Made by a program: the position numbers and the translations under genes. DNA of 64,000 bases from contig JBIOHC010000003.1 in assembly GCA_044448685.1 (NCBI GenBank), forward strand, positions 62,001 to 126,000. Reading direction: 5' to 3'. Source of the stretch: Palsa-965 sp044448685. Lineage in GTDB: Bacteria; Bacteroidota; Bacteroidia; Palsa-965. The stretch's first letter is position 1; the number at the start of each line of letters is the position of its first letter. The notes under the pieces are model-generated. The model made no database searches. It had not been told where the DNA came from and was given only the letters and a program-made list of their open reading frames with translations. Positions 16,782 through 24,683 of the stretch are shown piece after piece.

Positions 16782-18473
16782 TTAGCGCAATATCTTCCGT
16801 ACAAAAGCCACTGTAAAGTAGCTCATGAGAAACACACCGGTAAAGCCTTCAAATGCTGCAACAGCCTTGAGGTAACCAACCGGAATATAGTCTCCATAAC
16901 CGATTGTAAAGAAGGTTATGAAGCTGTAATAGAGGCTGTTCCAGAATTCATATTCATGATTCAGCTCCGGAGGTAATGTGCTTACGACAGCTCCCAACCC
17001 ATGTGGACTATACGTAGTACCTGCATAATAAATAAGGCTGAAAAGGGTTACAGCCAGCAATGCATTTGCCAGTACACGGGTCGGGGCTGTGGCATAACGT
17101 CCTATGAAATCGAAGACATACTTCTGAAAGTAATACTGAGGCCATGCTTTCAGGGCAGCCCGTGGGCCGGCTTTCAAACCTTCTTCCAGGCTGGCTTTTG
17201 ATTCACAGCGTTTAAATTCCAGATAGGCACCGTCTTCATCTTCATACTGACCGTTATTCCTGAAGTTTTCCTTCAGAATCCGGAATTGCTCCGCCTTTTG
17301 GAACAAGGTTGTTTTTTTCTGATTATAAATAAGGTCGAATACATTATTTCCTCTCCAGTCAATAAATATCCTTCCCAGAATACGCATGTCAACAAAATTC
17401 ATGGCTTGTATCACCACATTTTCGTTTTCCGGTTTCACATCCAGAATATCTCTTACAATGGTGTTGGTAAGATCTGCCATTGCACATTGCCCGAAGCGGA
17501 AGTCTGTATAACAATTCAAAGGACAGCCATGGAATGAAATTTCATCTGCTTTAGCCCTGTTGAAGCTCAGAGAGCCTGTTCCGAAATCAACCTGATCAAA
17601 ATGCGCATTCCCCTTCCCGAAATCAGCCTGTTCAAATGATTTATGACCGATGCCAAAAACAGAATTCCGGAATGTAACCCTCCCGTCACCGAATTCCACA
17701 CCTTCAAAAGAAACATCTCCGTTGTTGAATTCAATACGCCTGAAATCTATACGCCCTCCTCCGAATTCAACATTTTTAAAATCCTTTCTTCCTTTTCCGA
17801 AGCTCGCCCGTTCAAAGGTAATATCTCCCTTTGAAAATTTGGCGAATTTGAAATCCACATTGCCATCACCGAAATACGTGTTTTTGAAATCCACATCCCC
17901 ACTGCTGAAATCAACATCCACGAAATTCAGATCACCCGTGCCGAAATTGGTATTGTTAAAGGTAACTGCTCCATCACCGAATTTAACAGACTGAAAGCTT
18001 GTGCTCCCGCTTCCGAATTTGGTACGTTTAAAACTGACCTTGCCATGGTTGAAATTTGCATTCGCAAAATTGGTTCTTCCGTTTCCGAAAATGGCTGATT
18101 CAAAGATTGCCTGGTCTCCTTCAAATTCGGCATAACTGAAATCCGTTGTTACGTCGCAATCGAAAAACGCTCTCTGTGCGTGCCATCCTTTAAGCTTTAC
18201 ACTGGCATGTTCTTCCAATCCATGAAGGGTTCTGTATTCAGACAGGGAAAAATTGAGTACATAACAGCCATCTAACAGCAGTTCTTCTTCCCGTTCAATT
18301 TTGAGATAAAGTTCTTCCTTGCTTACAACACCGAAACGGTGTACTGCCACTTTTTTATCATTCTCATCAAAAAAACTGACTTCGGCACATTGATTTCTTC
18401 CGTGAAAAGGCTTGTCCTGGAATTCAACATGGAACCTGAGCAAATGATGTTCATGAAGGGGGCTTTCCAGCAT
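16782..18473 (-). CDS. Ion channel with an N-terminal 12-residue repeat solenoid
   Basis: This 563-residue protein has three parts. Residues 1-116 form an unrecognised cytoplasmic domain. Residues 117-308 are sixteen consecutive 12-residue repeats, consensus FGxGxxxFxxxx. Residues 309-440 resemble the linker of pentapeptide-repeat channels. The C-terminus is a two-helix pore: TM1 near 467-486, selectivity filter TIGYGDY (523-529) and TM2 near 535-557. The GYG filter predicts a K+ channel. The solenoid may be a cytoplasmic sensor or scaffold, which is inference. It is divergently transcribed from an outer-membrane barrel gene. Confidence 0.88.
   Translation of the reverse strand: MLESPLHEHHLLRFHVEFQDKPFHGRNQCAEVSFFDENDKKVAVHRFGVVSKEELYLKIEREEELLLDGCYVLNFSLSEYRTLHGLEEHASVKLKGWHAQRAFFDCDVTTDFSYAEFEGDQAIFESAIFGNGRTNFANANFNHGKVSFKRTKFGSGSTSFQSVKFGDGAVTFNNTNFGTGDLNFVDVDFSSGDVDFKNTYFGDGNVDFKFAKFSKGDITFERASFGKGRKDFKNVEFGGGRIDFRRIEFNNGDVSFEGVEFGDGRVTFRNSVFGIGHKSFEQADFGKGNAHFDQVDFGTGSLSFNRAKADEISFHGCPLNCYTDFRFGQCAMADLTNTIVRDILDVKPENENVVIQAMNFVDMRILGRIFIDWRGNNVFDLIYNQKKTTLFQKAEQFRILKENFRNNGQYEDEDGAYLEFKRCESKASLEEGLKAGPRAALKAWPQYYFQKYVFDFIGRYATAPTRVLANALLAVTLFSLIYYAGTTYSPHGLGAVVSTLPPELNHEYEFWNSLYYSFITFFTIGYGDYIPVGYLKAVAAFEGFTGVFLMSYFTVAFVRKILR
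17550..18125 (-). repeat. Sixteen tandem 36-base coding repeats (12-residue units)
   Basis: The segment encodes residues 117-308 of the channel as sixteen 12-residue units with no insertion or deletion between them. Phe at position 1 and position 8 is invariant, Gly at position 4 is present in fifteen of sixteen, and position 2 is usually Gly, Asn or Ser. The nucleotide units are diverged, so the array is old rather than a recent slippage product. Confidence 0.9.
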
Positions 18474-18529
18474 AGGAATGGGAAAAGTTGGTCTCCGAAT
18501 GTAGTAAAAAAAATGCCAGCCCGGGTCTT

Positions 18530-18558
18530 TTTGAGGTTCATAAAGATTCTTACTTTAG
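18530..18558 (+). promoter_or_regulatory. Possible promoter of the outer-membrane barrel gene
   Basis: TTTG (18530-18533) and TACTTTAG (18551-18558) are 17 bases apart; the second differs from TAnnTTTG at one position. It ends 35 bases before the start codon. Confidence 0.4.
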
Positions 18559-18593
18559 CTGACCGAACCCATGTTTTCAATCTCCAAAAACTT

Positions 18594-19283
18594 ATGAAAT
18601 CATTTTTCTCCCTTTCTGTGGCCGTTCTTCTTACCATACCAGCATTTGCTCTTGCTGAAAAGGATTCTTCCGAGGTTCATCTTGTTGCCCATCATTTTTT
18701 TGCTGGCACGTTTTTTAATTTTTCTTCTAACGCCAATACCCGTACCAATGCAAGCACCCTGGCCCTGACAGGAACCTCATCCACAACATATGGAGGAGAT
18801 CTCACCGGAGGCTTTATGCTGACTTCAAAATGGGCGTTTTTAATCAAAGGGGGGTATACTGAAAACCGTCCTGTCACCTATCAGAATCAACCTGGTATTG
18901 GAAATATCAGCCTGAATGATGATGATATTGTCTATAATGTGACACCGACATTCCGTTATTACAAGCAATTGAATGATGATAATTTTTTCTTTTTGCAGGC
19001 CCGTTTCCCCATTTCATTCGGAACGTATTATACCGAAAATTATGACCCTTATAAAAGAGCCATAACGTCCGATATCTATAACAAGTTCGGGCTGGGGGCA
19101 TATATCATGCCCGGGTTTTCCTCTTTTGTTTCCAGACGTATTGCCGCTGAAATCTCGGCAGGCTCATTCGGCTATTCTTACTATGATGGTAAGGATGCCA
19201 AAGGTAATACTACCCATACCGGAGGCTTCGACGGGTTATTATACCTCAACAGTGTAAGTCTGGGTTTTGTTTTTTATTTTTAA
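18594..19283 (+). CDS. Outer-membrane beta-barrel protein
   Basis: This 229-residue protein starts at the ATG at 18594, followed by a signal peptide (MKSFFSLSVAVLLTIPAFA). A longer upstream frame would overlap the divergent channel gene and is not protein-like. The mature part alternates hydrophobic and polar residues in strands with turns, and ends in SVSLGFVFYF, an outer-membrane barrel signature with terminal Phe. No specific family recognised. Its stop overlaps that of the converging exbD-like gene by palindromic TTAA. Confidence 0.8.
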   Translation: MKSFFSLSVAVLLTIPAFALAEKDSSEVHLVAHHFFAGTFFNFSSNANTRTNASTLALTGTSSTTYGGDLTGGFMLTSKWAFLIKGGYTENRPVTYQNQPGIGNISLNDDDIVYNVTPTFRYYKQLNDDNFFFLQARFPISFGTYYTENYDPYKRAITSDIYNKFGLGAYIMPGFSSFVSRRIAAEISAGSFGYSYYDGKDAKGNTTHTGGFDGLLYLNSVSLGFVFYF

Positions 19284-19894
19284 AGGGCTGCTGTTTCCCG
19301 GCTTTTTTCCATGGCTGCTTTTTCTGCGTCAGTCATATTGACAACTACATATTTACTGACATCACCTATCTGAAGTTCATCAATAACATCCACGATTTTA
19401 CCATAAGCTGTTTTTTCCATTGTTTTCAGAATAAAATAGGGAGCCTTCGGGTCTTCCTTGATTCGTTTTGCAGATTCCAGATATTCCTTTTTTGAAATGC
19501 TACCCGATTTGAATGCCACAGCCAATTCTTCTGTACGCTGTATGTCCGTTCTGTTGCGTTCAACAATCAGCTTCCGGAGACCTCCTTTATCCAGTTCAAT
19601 GGGTTTGAGTTCTGTAATGCCTTCTTTGAACATGCCATGATAATAAAAGAGCTTATCCTTTTCACCAAGCAAGAGGGTATTTGCCAGGCTGTCCTTAACT
19701 TGCTGATGATCGGCCGATTCTTTGGGATATGACAATTCCATTACTCTTGGCTTTGCAAGTGTTGTTGCCAGGATAAAAAAGGTGAGCAGCAAAAATGCCA
19801 GATCCACCATAGGTGTCATATCGATTTTTGCCGGCCTGTTATCACGTCTTCTTCCCTTTTTAGGGCTTGTTTCATTGCTTTGAATATCTGCCAT
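19280..19894 (-). CDS. ExbD/TolR-family proton-channel protein
   Basis: This 204-residue inner-membrane protein has the ExbD topology: a short cytoplasmic start, one membrane segment (about 31-48) opening with DMTPMVDLAFLLLTFF and a periplasmic domain. Asp31 corresponds to the essential membrane Asp of ExbD/TolR. The periplasmic part is longer than in E. coli ExbD. ExbD works with ExbB and TonB to energise outer-membrane transport, but no exbB or tonB gene lies nearby, so its partner is encoded elsewhere or another motor is involved. Confidence 0.9.
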   Translation of the reverse strand: MADIQSNETSPKKGRRRDNRPAKIDMTPMVDLAFLLLTFFILATTLAKPRVMELSYPKESADHQQVKDSLANTLLLGEKDKLFYYHGMFKEGITELKPIELDKGGLRKLIVERNRTDIQRTEELAVAFKSGSISKKEYLESAKRIKEDPKAPYFILKTMEKTAYGKIVDVIDELQIGDVSKYVVVNMTDAEKAAMEKSRETAAL

Positions 19895-20000
19895 GGCTAA
19901 AGGGTTTGTTAGTTTACAGTGAAAATAATCCCTTCCTGAATACCGAACCAGTACTTATTAACGCCCGGTTGAATTCATTGTACCGATGGCTGTATCCGCC

Positions 20001-20022
20001 AAAAAAACGGTATGTCCGTTTT
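20001..20022 (-). terminator. Terminator after the lamin-tail protein gene
   Basis: AAAACGG and CCGTTTT pair around a five-base loop. On the minus strand the stem is followed by three further T, making a T-run of seven. It begins four bases after the stop codon at 20027. Confidence 0.65.
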
Positions 20023-20026
20023 CGTT

Positions 20027-22627
20027 TCAATGCATTTTCATTGCCAGGACACATGCTTTTTTGAGTTGCTCTGTTCGTCCGCGTGCATTGAACACATCAA
20101 ACAGGATGAGGTATATACCAACCGCAGCCTTCTGCCTGTTATCACAGGTTCCATCCCAGGTCAGGCTGCCTTCTTCTCCAAGCAATACATTCTTCATGAG
20201 GTTCCTCACCAGGATTCCGCGTGAATCGAAAATGTTCAGATTGCCGATATATCCCGGTCCATCCAGATGGTAGTGAATTCCCAATACATCCATGTAGCCG
20301 TCATCATCCGGTGAAAATATTTCATCGTCCAGGCTTAAAACCGACGTTCCTTTTGTTTGCATCCATTGTGAATTCCTGTCTCCCGGAGTGCCGAACCCTG
20401 CTGTTTCAGCTGCCGAATGCCAGTTGCCTGCATTCTGGGAAGGCTGATCATAATCAACCCTTTCCAGAGCTACTCCTTTTGTGCTTGACAGGAGCGGGAA
20501 TTGCCAGGACGAAGAATAATTTACCTGATCCAGCACTGTTCCATCTTTGGCCAGCACAGCAAGAGATCCTCCTCCCATATTCATTTTAGGCAAGGCCGGC
20601 ATATCAATGAAGTTCTCCGGATGCTGAGTCCGGTAATGCTTTTTGATTGTATTGCCGTTCCTGCTGAGTACACAATAATCTCCCGGAAAGAAAAGAAAGC
20701 CCGAATTACAAATCAGCTTCCTGTCGGAAACAAGACCCGTTACCGAATCCAGTGAAGCTATATCAACATCTTTAAAATCCAGGACTTTGTTGGACCGGTT
20801 ATACAGCTCTATGTATTTTTCTTCTCCCGGCTTTTCATCCGCCAGTATTTCATTTATGACGAGGTCATTTGGCATGGGTTTATCCGGTATAGCAAACTCC
20901 AGGCTTCTTTCTTCCGTTTGTGAATTTCCGGCACAATCCTTTATTCCCCCCGTTACCTGCATGGTATAAAGGATACCTTGCTGTAAAGGGCTGCTCAGAA
21001 AAAACAGAATTCCAGAATAGTCATTCCGGACAGGTTTCAGTCCGGAAACGCTCAGCCCATGATCCATGCTGTACCTGCTTTTGTCAAAGAGCGTAGTGCT
21101 GTCAAGAGGTTCGTTAAAATACAGGCAGATGGTATCGGGGGAAAGGATTCCAACCCGCACGGGGAATGGGCTTGTCTGATCCGGATTAACTGTCCTTGCC
21201 GAATTTGTTTTGCAAGGTGTTCCCCCCTCAGCATTATTGGATGCCGTCCAGTTACCTTCTCCTCCGCAAGGGTTGGAAGGATCTATTTGTTCCAGTGACC
21301 AGCCCCCTTTTTTCTTGAAGGCATCCCCGTACCATGAATCGGAATAGGTTACAGAACTCATCACACGTCCTGAATCCGTACACAAGGTCAGTTCCGCCCC
21401 TGTATTGTTCAAGGCTGAAAATCCTGTTAAGGCATATACCGGAAGAGACGGGTCAAATGCTGCAGATGCCGTTGCCGGACAAATGAGCAGGAAACTATCC
21501 GGCATAATATTTATGCCTTGCAGGGTATGAGTCTTCTTACCCTGGGTAAGCGTCCATCCATCGAGGGAGATGGGCATGTTTCTTCGGTTATACAATTCAA
21601 TATATTCATAGGGAGGGAGGCTGACCGGTGGATTGGGATTGGCCATGATTTCATTTATCACCACATCGAAAAGCCGGGGAACATAGCGCCAGAAAACGGA
21701 AGTGTCCGGATTCATTTTATCCCCGTTCCGGTTTTTGATGTTGTTGGTAAGTAGTCTGTATCGTTGATTGGGAGTGATGGCCTGTGAAAAGCTGAGGTGT
21801 ACCAGACCGGCAAGGGAAGCATCCGGGATGCAGGAAAGGGGGTTTCTCAAACCCTGATCACAGGTATAATTGCCTGCCGTTACTTCTGTCAAAGAGTCGG
21901 GGTTCAGATTGAACTGGAGGTCCAGCTGGCGGTCTCCTATAGTTTGAACAGAAAGCACTTTGGGTAAGGTATGATCCACAAAAACGGGACCTGCATAAAA
22001 ATCGTCCCAGTAAAATTTGCTGGCATCAGTCTTGGTATACAATGCCCAAACACCCATAAAGGAGCAGGAGATAATTGATGTATCGGTTCCTGTGGCTTCC
22101 AGTTTATAGTTTGATCCTGCAAGGGGGTCAACCAATAGCTTCCAGGTTCCGGAAGAATCCCGGAGTACTTTGACGGTGACTGCAAATGAATTTGCAATTT
22201 CTCCGTTTACTCCCCGGCAAACAGAAACGGAGCCGGTTCCGTTTTGCCTGAAGAGCTCCACTGCATCATTGCTTCCCGCTTCCCCAAACTGAAGGTAATA
22301 ACCATTCAGGCTGTCTTTGAGGTTAATCCTGTCGGATACCAGATACACCCTTCCGTTATTATTACCCGAAGGGGAGAAGTTTTCCCGGATATAAAACCTC
22401 CACTCCTGATTGCCGAGTCTGGTAACCGGAAAGGCTGATGCCAGGCAGGCATTTCCCGGGCCTGTATCATGCAGCTGAAGCTGGGAGAGGGCATTGACGA
22501 CGAACAGATCTGAATCGCCGGTCCAGTGGGGATTATGGGTAAAATCACCGTCTGAGAAGTCATCGGTAACGATTTGTGTTCTGCCTGCCAGTGGCAGGAG
22601 CAGGAACAAAAGAACGAGCTTATACAT
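20027..22627 (-). CDS. Large secreted protein with lamin-tail domains
   Basis: Taken from the ATG at 22627 (MYKLVLLFLLLPLAGRTQ), this is an 866-residue protein with a signal peptide. Two lamin-tail domains are recognisable: DVVINEIMANPNPP...YEYIELYNR near residues 320-400 and NDLVINEILADEKP...KYIELYNRS near 590-680, separated by Ig-like segments. The C-terminus (about 775-866: FSPDDDGYMDV, IFDSRGILVRNL, LTWDGTCDNR) is a FlgD-type Ig domain often found at the end of type IX-exported proteins. Probably a cell-surface or secreted protein. An in-frame start 17 residues upstream exists but lengthens the signal implausibly. Confidence 0.82.
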   Translation of the reverse strand: MYKLVLLFLLLPLAGRTQIVTDDFSDGDFTHNPHWTGDSDLFVVNALSQLQLHDTGPGNACLASAFPVTRLGNQEWRFYIRENFSPSGNNNGRVYLVSDRINLKDSLNGYYLQFGEAGSNDAVELFRQNGTGSVSVCRGVNGEIANSFAVTVKVLRDSSGTWKLLVDPLAGSNYKLEATGTDTSIISCSFMGVWALYTKTDASKFYWDDFYAGPVFVDHTLPKVLSVQTIGDRQLDLQFNLNPDSLTEVTAGNYTCDQGLRNPLSCIPDASLAGLVHLSFSQAITPNQRYRLLTNNIKNRNGDKMNPDTSVFWRYVPRLFDVVINEIMANPNPPVSLPPYEYIELYNRRNMPISLDGWTLTQGKKTHTLQGINIMPDSFLLICPATASAAFDPSLPVYALTGFSALNNTGAELTLCTDSGRVMSSVTYSDSWYGDAFKKKGGWSLEQIDPSNPCGGEGNWTASNNAEGGTPCKTNSARTVNPDQTSPFPVRVGILSPDTICLYFNEPLDSTTLFDKSRYSMDHGLSVSGLKPVRNDYSGILFFLSSPLQQGILYTMQVTGGIKDCAGNSQTEERSLEFAIPDKPMPNDLVINEILADEKPGEEKYIELYNRSNKVLDFKDVDIASLDSVTGLVSDRKLICNSGFLFFPGDYCVLSRNGNTIKKHYRTQHPENFIDMPALPKMNMGGGSLAVLAKDGTVLDQVNYSSSWQFPLLSSTKGVALERVDYDQPSQNAGNWHSAAETAGFGTPGDRNSQWMQTKGTSVLSLDDEIFSPDDDGYMDVLGIHYHLDGPGYIGNLNIFDSRGILVRNLMKNVLLGEEGSLTWDGTCDNRQKAAVGIYLILFDVFNARGRTEQLKKACVLAMKMH

Positions 22628-22747
22628 ATGTACAGAATGCCCCGAAGCGAATTTAAGACAGTGAAGGCGGGAAGTCAAGCCAGACGAGATTCAATTTGGT
22701 GCCATTTTTATGTTTCGGTCCGACCAAACTTTTTCGGGTGAAACGTA

Positions 22748-22774
22748 TTGGTATTGAAAATTTACTGATATTTG
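22748..22774 (+). promoter_or_regulatory. Probable promoter of the asd leader
   Basis: TTG (22748-22750) is followed after 16 bases by GATATTTG (22767-22774), one mismatch from TAnnTTTG. The box ends six bases before the leader ATG, so the leader peptide would be translated from an almost leaderless transcript. Confidence 0.4.
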
Positions 22775-22780
22775 TACCCT

Positions 22781-22843
22781 ATGTCAAGAACAACAACCTG
22801 CATGAAGCATAAGAAACCTGCCCGGTACGGGAAAGGCTTCTGA
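22781..22843 (+). CDS. Putative asd leader peptide (20 residues)
   Basis: ATG at 22781 to TGA at 22841-22843 encodes a 20-residue peptide whose first half is MSRTTTCMKHKK. Thr occurs at 4-6, Met at 8 and Lys at 9, 11 and 12. These are the three end products of the aspartate pathway that passes through Asd. The last codons overlap a perfect complement of the 5' arm of the terminator in front of asd. This is the standard layout of ribosome-mediated attenuation, in which stalling at scarce amino acids favours read-through. Translation of the ORF is inferred from this arrangement. Confidence 0.6.
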   Translation: MSRTTTCMKHKKPARYGKGF

Positions 22844-22900
22844 TGGTGCATGCATCGGGATATACGAAAGGCCTTTCCAGACGGAGAGGCTTTTTTGTTT
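22821..22900 (+). promoter_or_regulatory. asd transcription attenuator (antiterminator/terminator)
   Basis: Three elements exclude one another. (1) A small hairpin CCCG-GTA-CGGG at 22821-22831 lies in the leader ORF. (2) GGAAAGGC at 22830-22837 is fully complementary to GCCTTTCC at 22871-22878; a GU and an AU pair extend this to ten. (3) GCCTTTCC can instead pair with GGAGAGGC at 22883-22890 (eight pairs, one GU, loop AGAC), directly followed by TTTTTT at 22891-22896: an intrinsic terminator. A ribosome reaching the leader stop at 22841 would cover element 2 and favour termination; a ribosome stalled at the Thr/Met/Lys codons would leave it free. Confidence 0.65.
22871..22900 (+). terminator. 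Intrinsic terminator before asd
   Basis: An eight-pair stem (22871-22878 with 22883-22890, one GU pair), a four-base loop and TTTTTTGTTT lie between the leader ORF and asd. No gene ends on this strand upstream, so a terminator here makes sense only as a regulatory one. Confidence 0.75.
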
Positions 22901-22937
22901 AAGTATTTAGTTGAATATGAACCCAAACACACAAACA

Positions 22938-23927
22938 ATGAAAGTAGCAGTAGTAGGCGCCACCGGACTGGTAGGCACTAAAATGATGCAGGTACTGGAA
23001 GAGCGGAATTTTCCGGTGACAGAATTTATTCCGGTAGCTTCTGAAAAGTCGGTCGGGAAGGAAGTTGTTTTTCGGGGAAAATCCTGGAAGGTGGTGGGTA
23101 TGAAGGAAGCAATCAGTCGTAAACCGGCTATAGCACTTTTTTCGGCCGGAGGCAGCACATCTCTTGAATGGGCTCCTCAATTTGCAGCTGCAGGAATAAC
23201 TGTCATAGACAATTCCTCAGCCTGGAGAATGGATCCGGGGAAGAAACTCATTGTACCTGAAATCAATGCTACTGAACTGACAAGCTCCGACCGTATTATT
23301 GCCAACCCGAATTGTTCAACTATTCAGATGGTGGTTGCACTCTATCCCTTATACCTCAAATACGGTATCAAAAGGATTGTGGTTTCAACCTACCAGAGCG
23401 TAACCGGAACAGGGGTAAAGGCGGTTACCCAACTGATGAATGAAAGGCAAGGTGTAAAAGGAGAAATGGCGTATGCCTACCCTATTGACCTGAATGTGAT
23501 TCCTCAGATAGATGTTTTTACCGACAATGGGTATACAAAGGAAGAAATGAAAATGGTCAATGAAACGCGGAAGATCATGGGCAATCAGAACATACAGGTA
23601 ACTGCAACAACAGTCAGGATACCGGTTATGGGAGGGCATAGTGAAGCCGTGAATGTAGAGTTCGAAAAAGAGTTCACACTGGAAGAAGTAAGGTCATTGC
23701 TTACGAATGCTGCCGGAGTAATCCTGACCGATGATGTAAAAAATCAGAAATACCCCATGCCAATGGATGCACATGATAAGGATGAGGTGTTTGTAGGCCG
23801 CTTAAGAAGGGATGAAACCCAGCCTAAAACACTCAATATGTGGATTGTTTCTGACAACCTGCGCAAAGGAGCGGCCACCAATGCCATTCAGATTGCAGAA
23901 TACCTGATTAAACATAAACTGGTTTGA
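22938..23927 (+). CDS. asd: Aspartate-semialdehyde dehydrogenase
   Basis: This enzyme reduces aspartyl phosphate to aspartate semialdehyde, the branch point to Lys, Thr, Met and cell-wall diaminopimelate. From MKVAVVGATGLVGTKM the length is 329 residues, normal for the family; an ATG seven codons upstream (22917) is possible. Visible features: the NADPH loop GATGLVG, ALFSAGGSTS, the nucleophile Cys126 in NPNCSTIQ, and PVMGGHSEAV with the acid/base His. The gene is preceded by the attenuator and followed by a strong terminator inside the next gene. Probably transcribed alone. Confidence 0.97.
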   Translation: MKVAVVGATGLVGTKMMQVLEERNFPVTEFIPVASEKSVGKEVVFRGKSWKVVGMKEAISRKPAIALFSAGGSTSLEWAPQFAAAGITVIDNSSAWRMDPGKKLIVPEINATELTSSDRIIANPNCSTIQMVVALYPLYLKYGIKRIVVSTYQSVTGTGVKAVTQLMNERQGVKGEMAYAYPIDLNVIPQIDVFTDNGYTKEEMKMVNETRKIMGNQNIQVTATTVRIPVMGGHSEAVNVEFEKEFTLEEVRSLLTNAAGVILTDDVKNQKYPMPMDAHDKDEVFVGRLRRDETQPKTLNMWIVSDNLRKGAATNAIQIAEYLIKHKLV

Positions 23928-24683
23928 TTAACTGTTGCGAACCGGGAATGAGGAGCCCTGCTGTATAACAGCAGGGCTCTTTTGTGGAAGAGCTTGTAAA
24001 GGAAACATCTGTACGTCTGACCCTTTGATGAGCATAGCGTTTACCGGATCCTGTCTGTTCAGGAATGCAAAACGCTCTCCGAAGAGTTCCTGAAAATCCA
24101 GACCTGCGGAATAATCATAGAGCGTATAGAGTTCCCATTCGGGGTGAGCAACCCGGAATTTGAATGTCTTGCCTTTACCATTCCTTGAAAATCCGTAATA
24201 GCGGTGCTCCAGAAAATATTCCCGGGTTTGGGCCTCGGGAATAAAAGTGTTCCGGAATGCCTTTGCCTGAATGCTGTAGGGAATTCCATTTCTTTCCAGG
24301 ATATAGCTTACCCTTATTTCTTTCTCATCCCCCTCTACCTTGCTGAGGATTTGCGCCCTTTCATAATGCTCTTTATAAAACGTGTTGGCAACAGTATTCA
24401 TAAGTCTGCCCGGTGCAAATTCACGGATAAAGACCACCCCTTTGTGATCCTTGTCGTGCACATAAAAACGCAGGTTGAGTTCTGAGAAATCCTGATAAAA
24501 AGGAGCTTTTATTCCCAGAAAACGGGTATCCAGAAACTGAAATGGAACAATGCTTAGAAAGGCCTTTCCTTGTTCAATATCCAGTTCCACCCCGGAAGGT
24601 AAATAAGGTTTCAGCACATCCGGATTCACGGCATAGGTAATATTGATGAGGTTGGTCCAGCGGGCACAGAGGAAAGGTTTCAT
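23928..24683 (-). CDS. DUF2071 (YqjF-like) family protein
   Basis: This 251-residue soluble protein fits DUF2071. It has RWTNLINITYAVNPDVLKPYLPSGVELD at the start, FLSIVPFQFLDTRFLG, the NLRFYV segment and a later YGFSRNGKG turn; function unknown. The ATG overlaps the upstream SRPBCC gene's stop (ATGA-type overlap, 24680-24683). Its stop codon abuts the asd stop, and an asd terminator hairpin is encoded in its last residues (about 235-245). It appears to be the last gene of the GbsR-SDR-SRPBCC-DUF2071 cluster. Confidence 0.88.
   Translation of the reverse strand: MKPFLCARWTNLINITYAVNPDVLKPYLPSGVELDIEQGKAFLSIVPFQFLDTRFLGIKAPFYQDFSELNLRFYVHDKDHKGVVFIREFAPGRLMNTVANTFYKEHYERAQILSKVEGDEKEIRVSYILERNGIPYSIQAKAFRNTFIPEAQTREYFLEHRYYGFSRNGKGKTFKFRVAHPEWELYTLYDYSAGLDFQELFGERFAFLNRQDPVNAMLIKGSDVQMFPLQALPQKSPAVIQQGSSFPVRNS
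23953..23984 (+). terminator. asd terminator inside the converging DUF2071 gene
   Basis: A perfect 12-pair stem, GAGCCCTGCTGT with ACAGCAGGGCTC, around a three-base loop, is followed by TTTTG on the plus strand. It begins 26 bases after the asd stop codon and lies within the C-terminal codons of the DUF2071 gene on the other strand. No T-run follows on the minus strand. Confidence 0.8.

Larger units (their letters stand above)
22628..22937. other. 310-base intergenic region upstream of asd
   Basis: From 22628 to about 22740 I see no gene and no clear promoter for the minus-strand lamin-tail gene. From 22741 to 22900 it holds the probable asd promoter, the leader ORF and the attenuator, listed separately. 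The last 37 bases before the asd ATG used here (22901-22937) are AT-rich, with two further possible start codons at 22911 (TTG) and 22917 (ATG). Confidence 0.7.
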
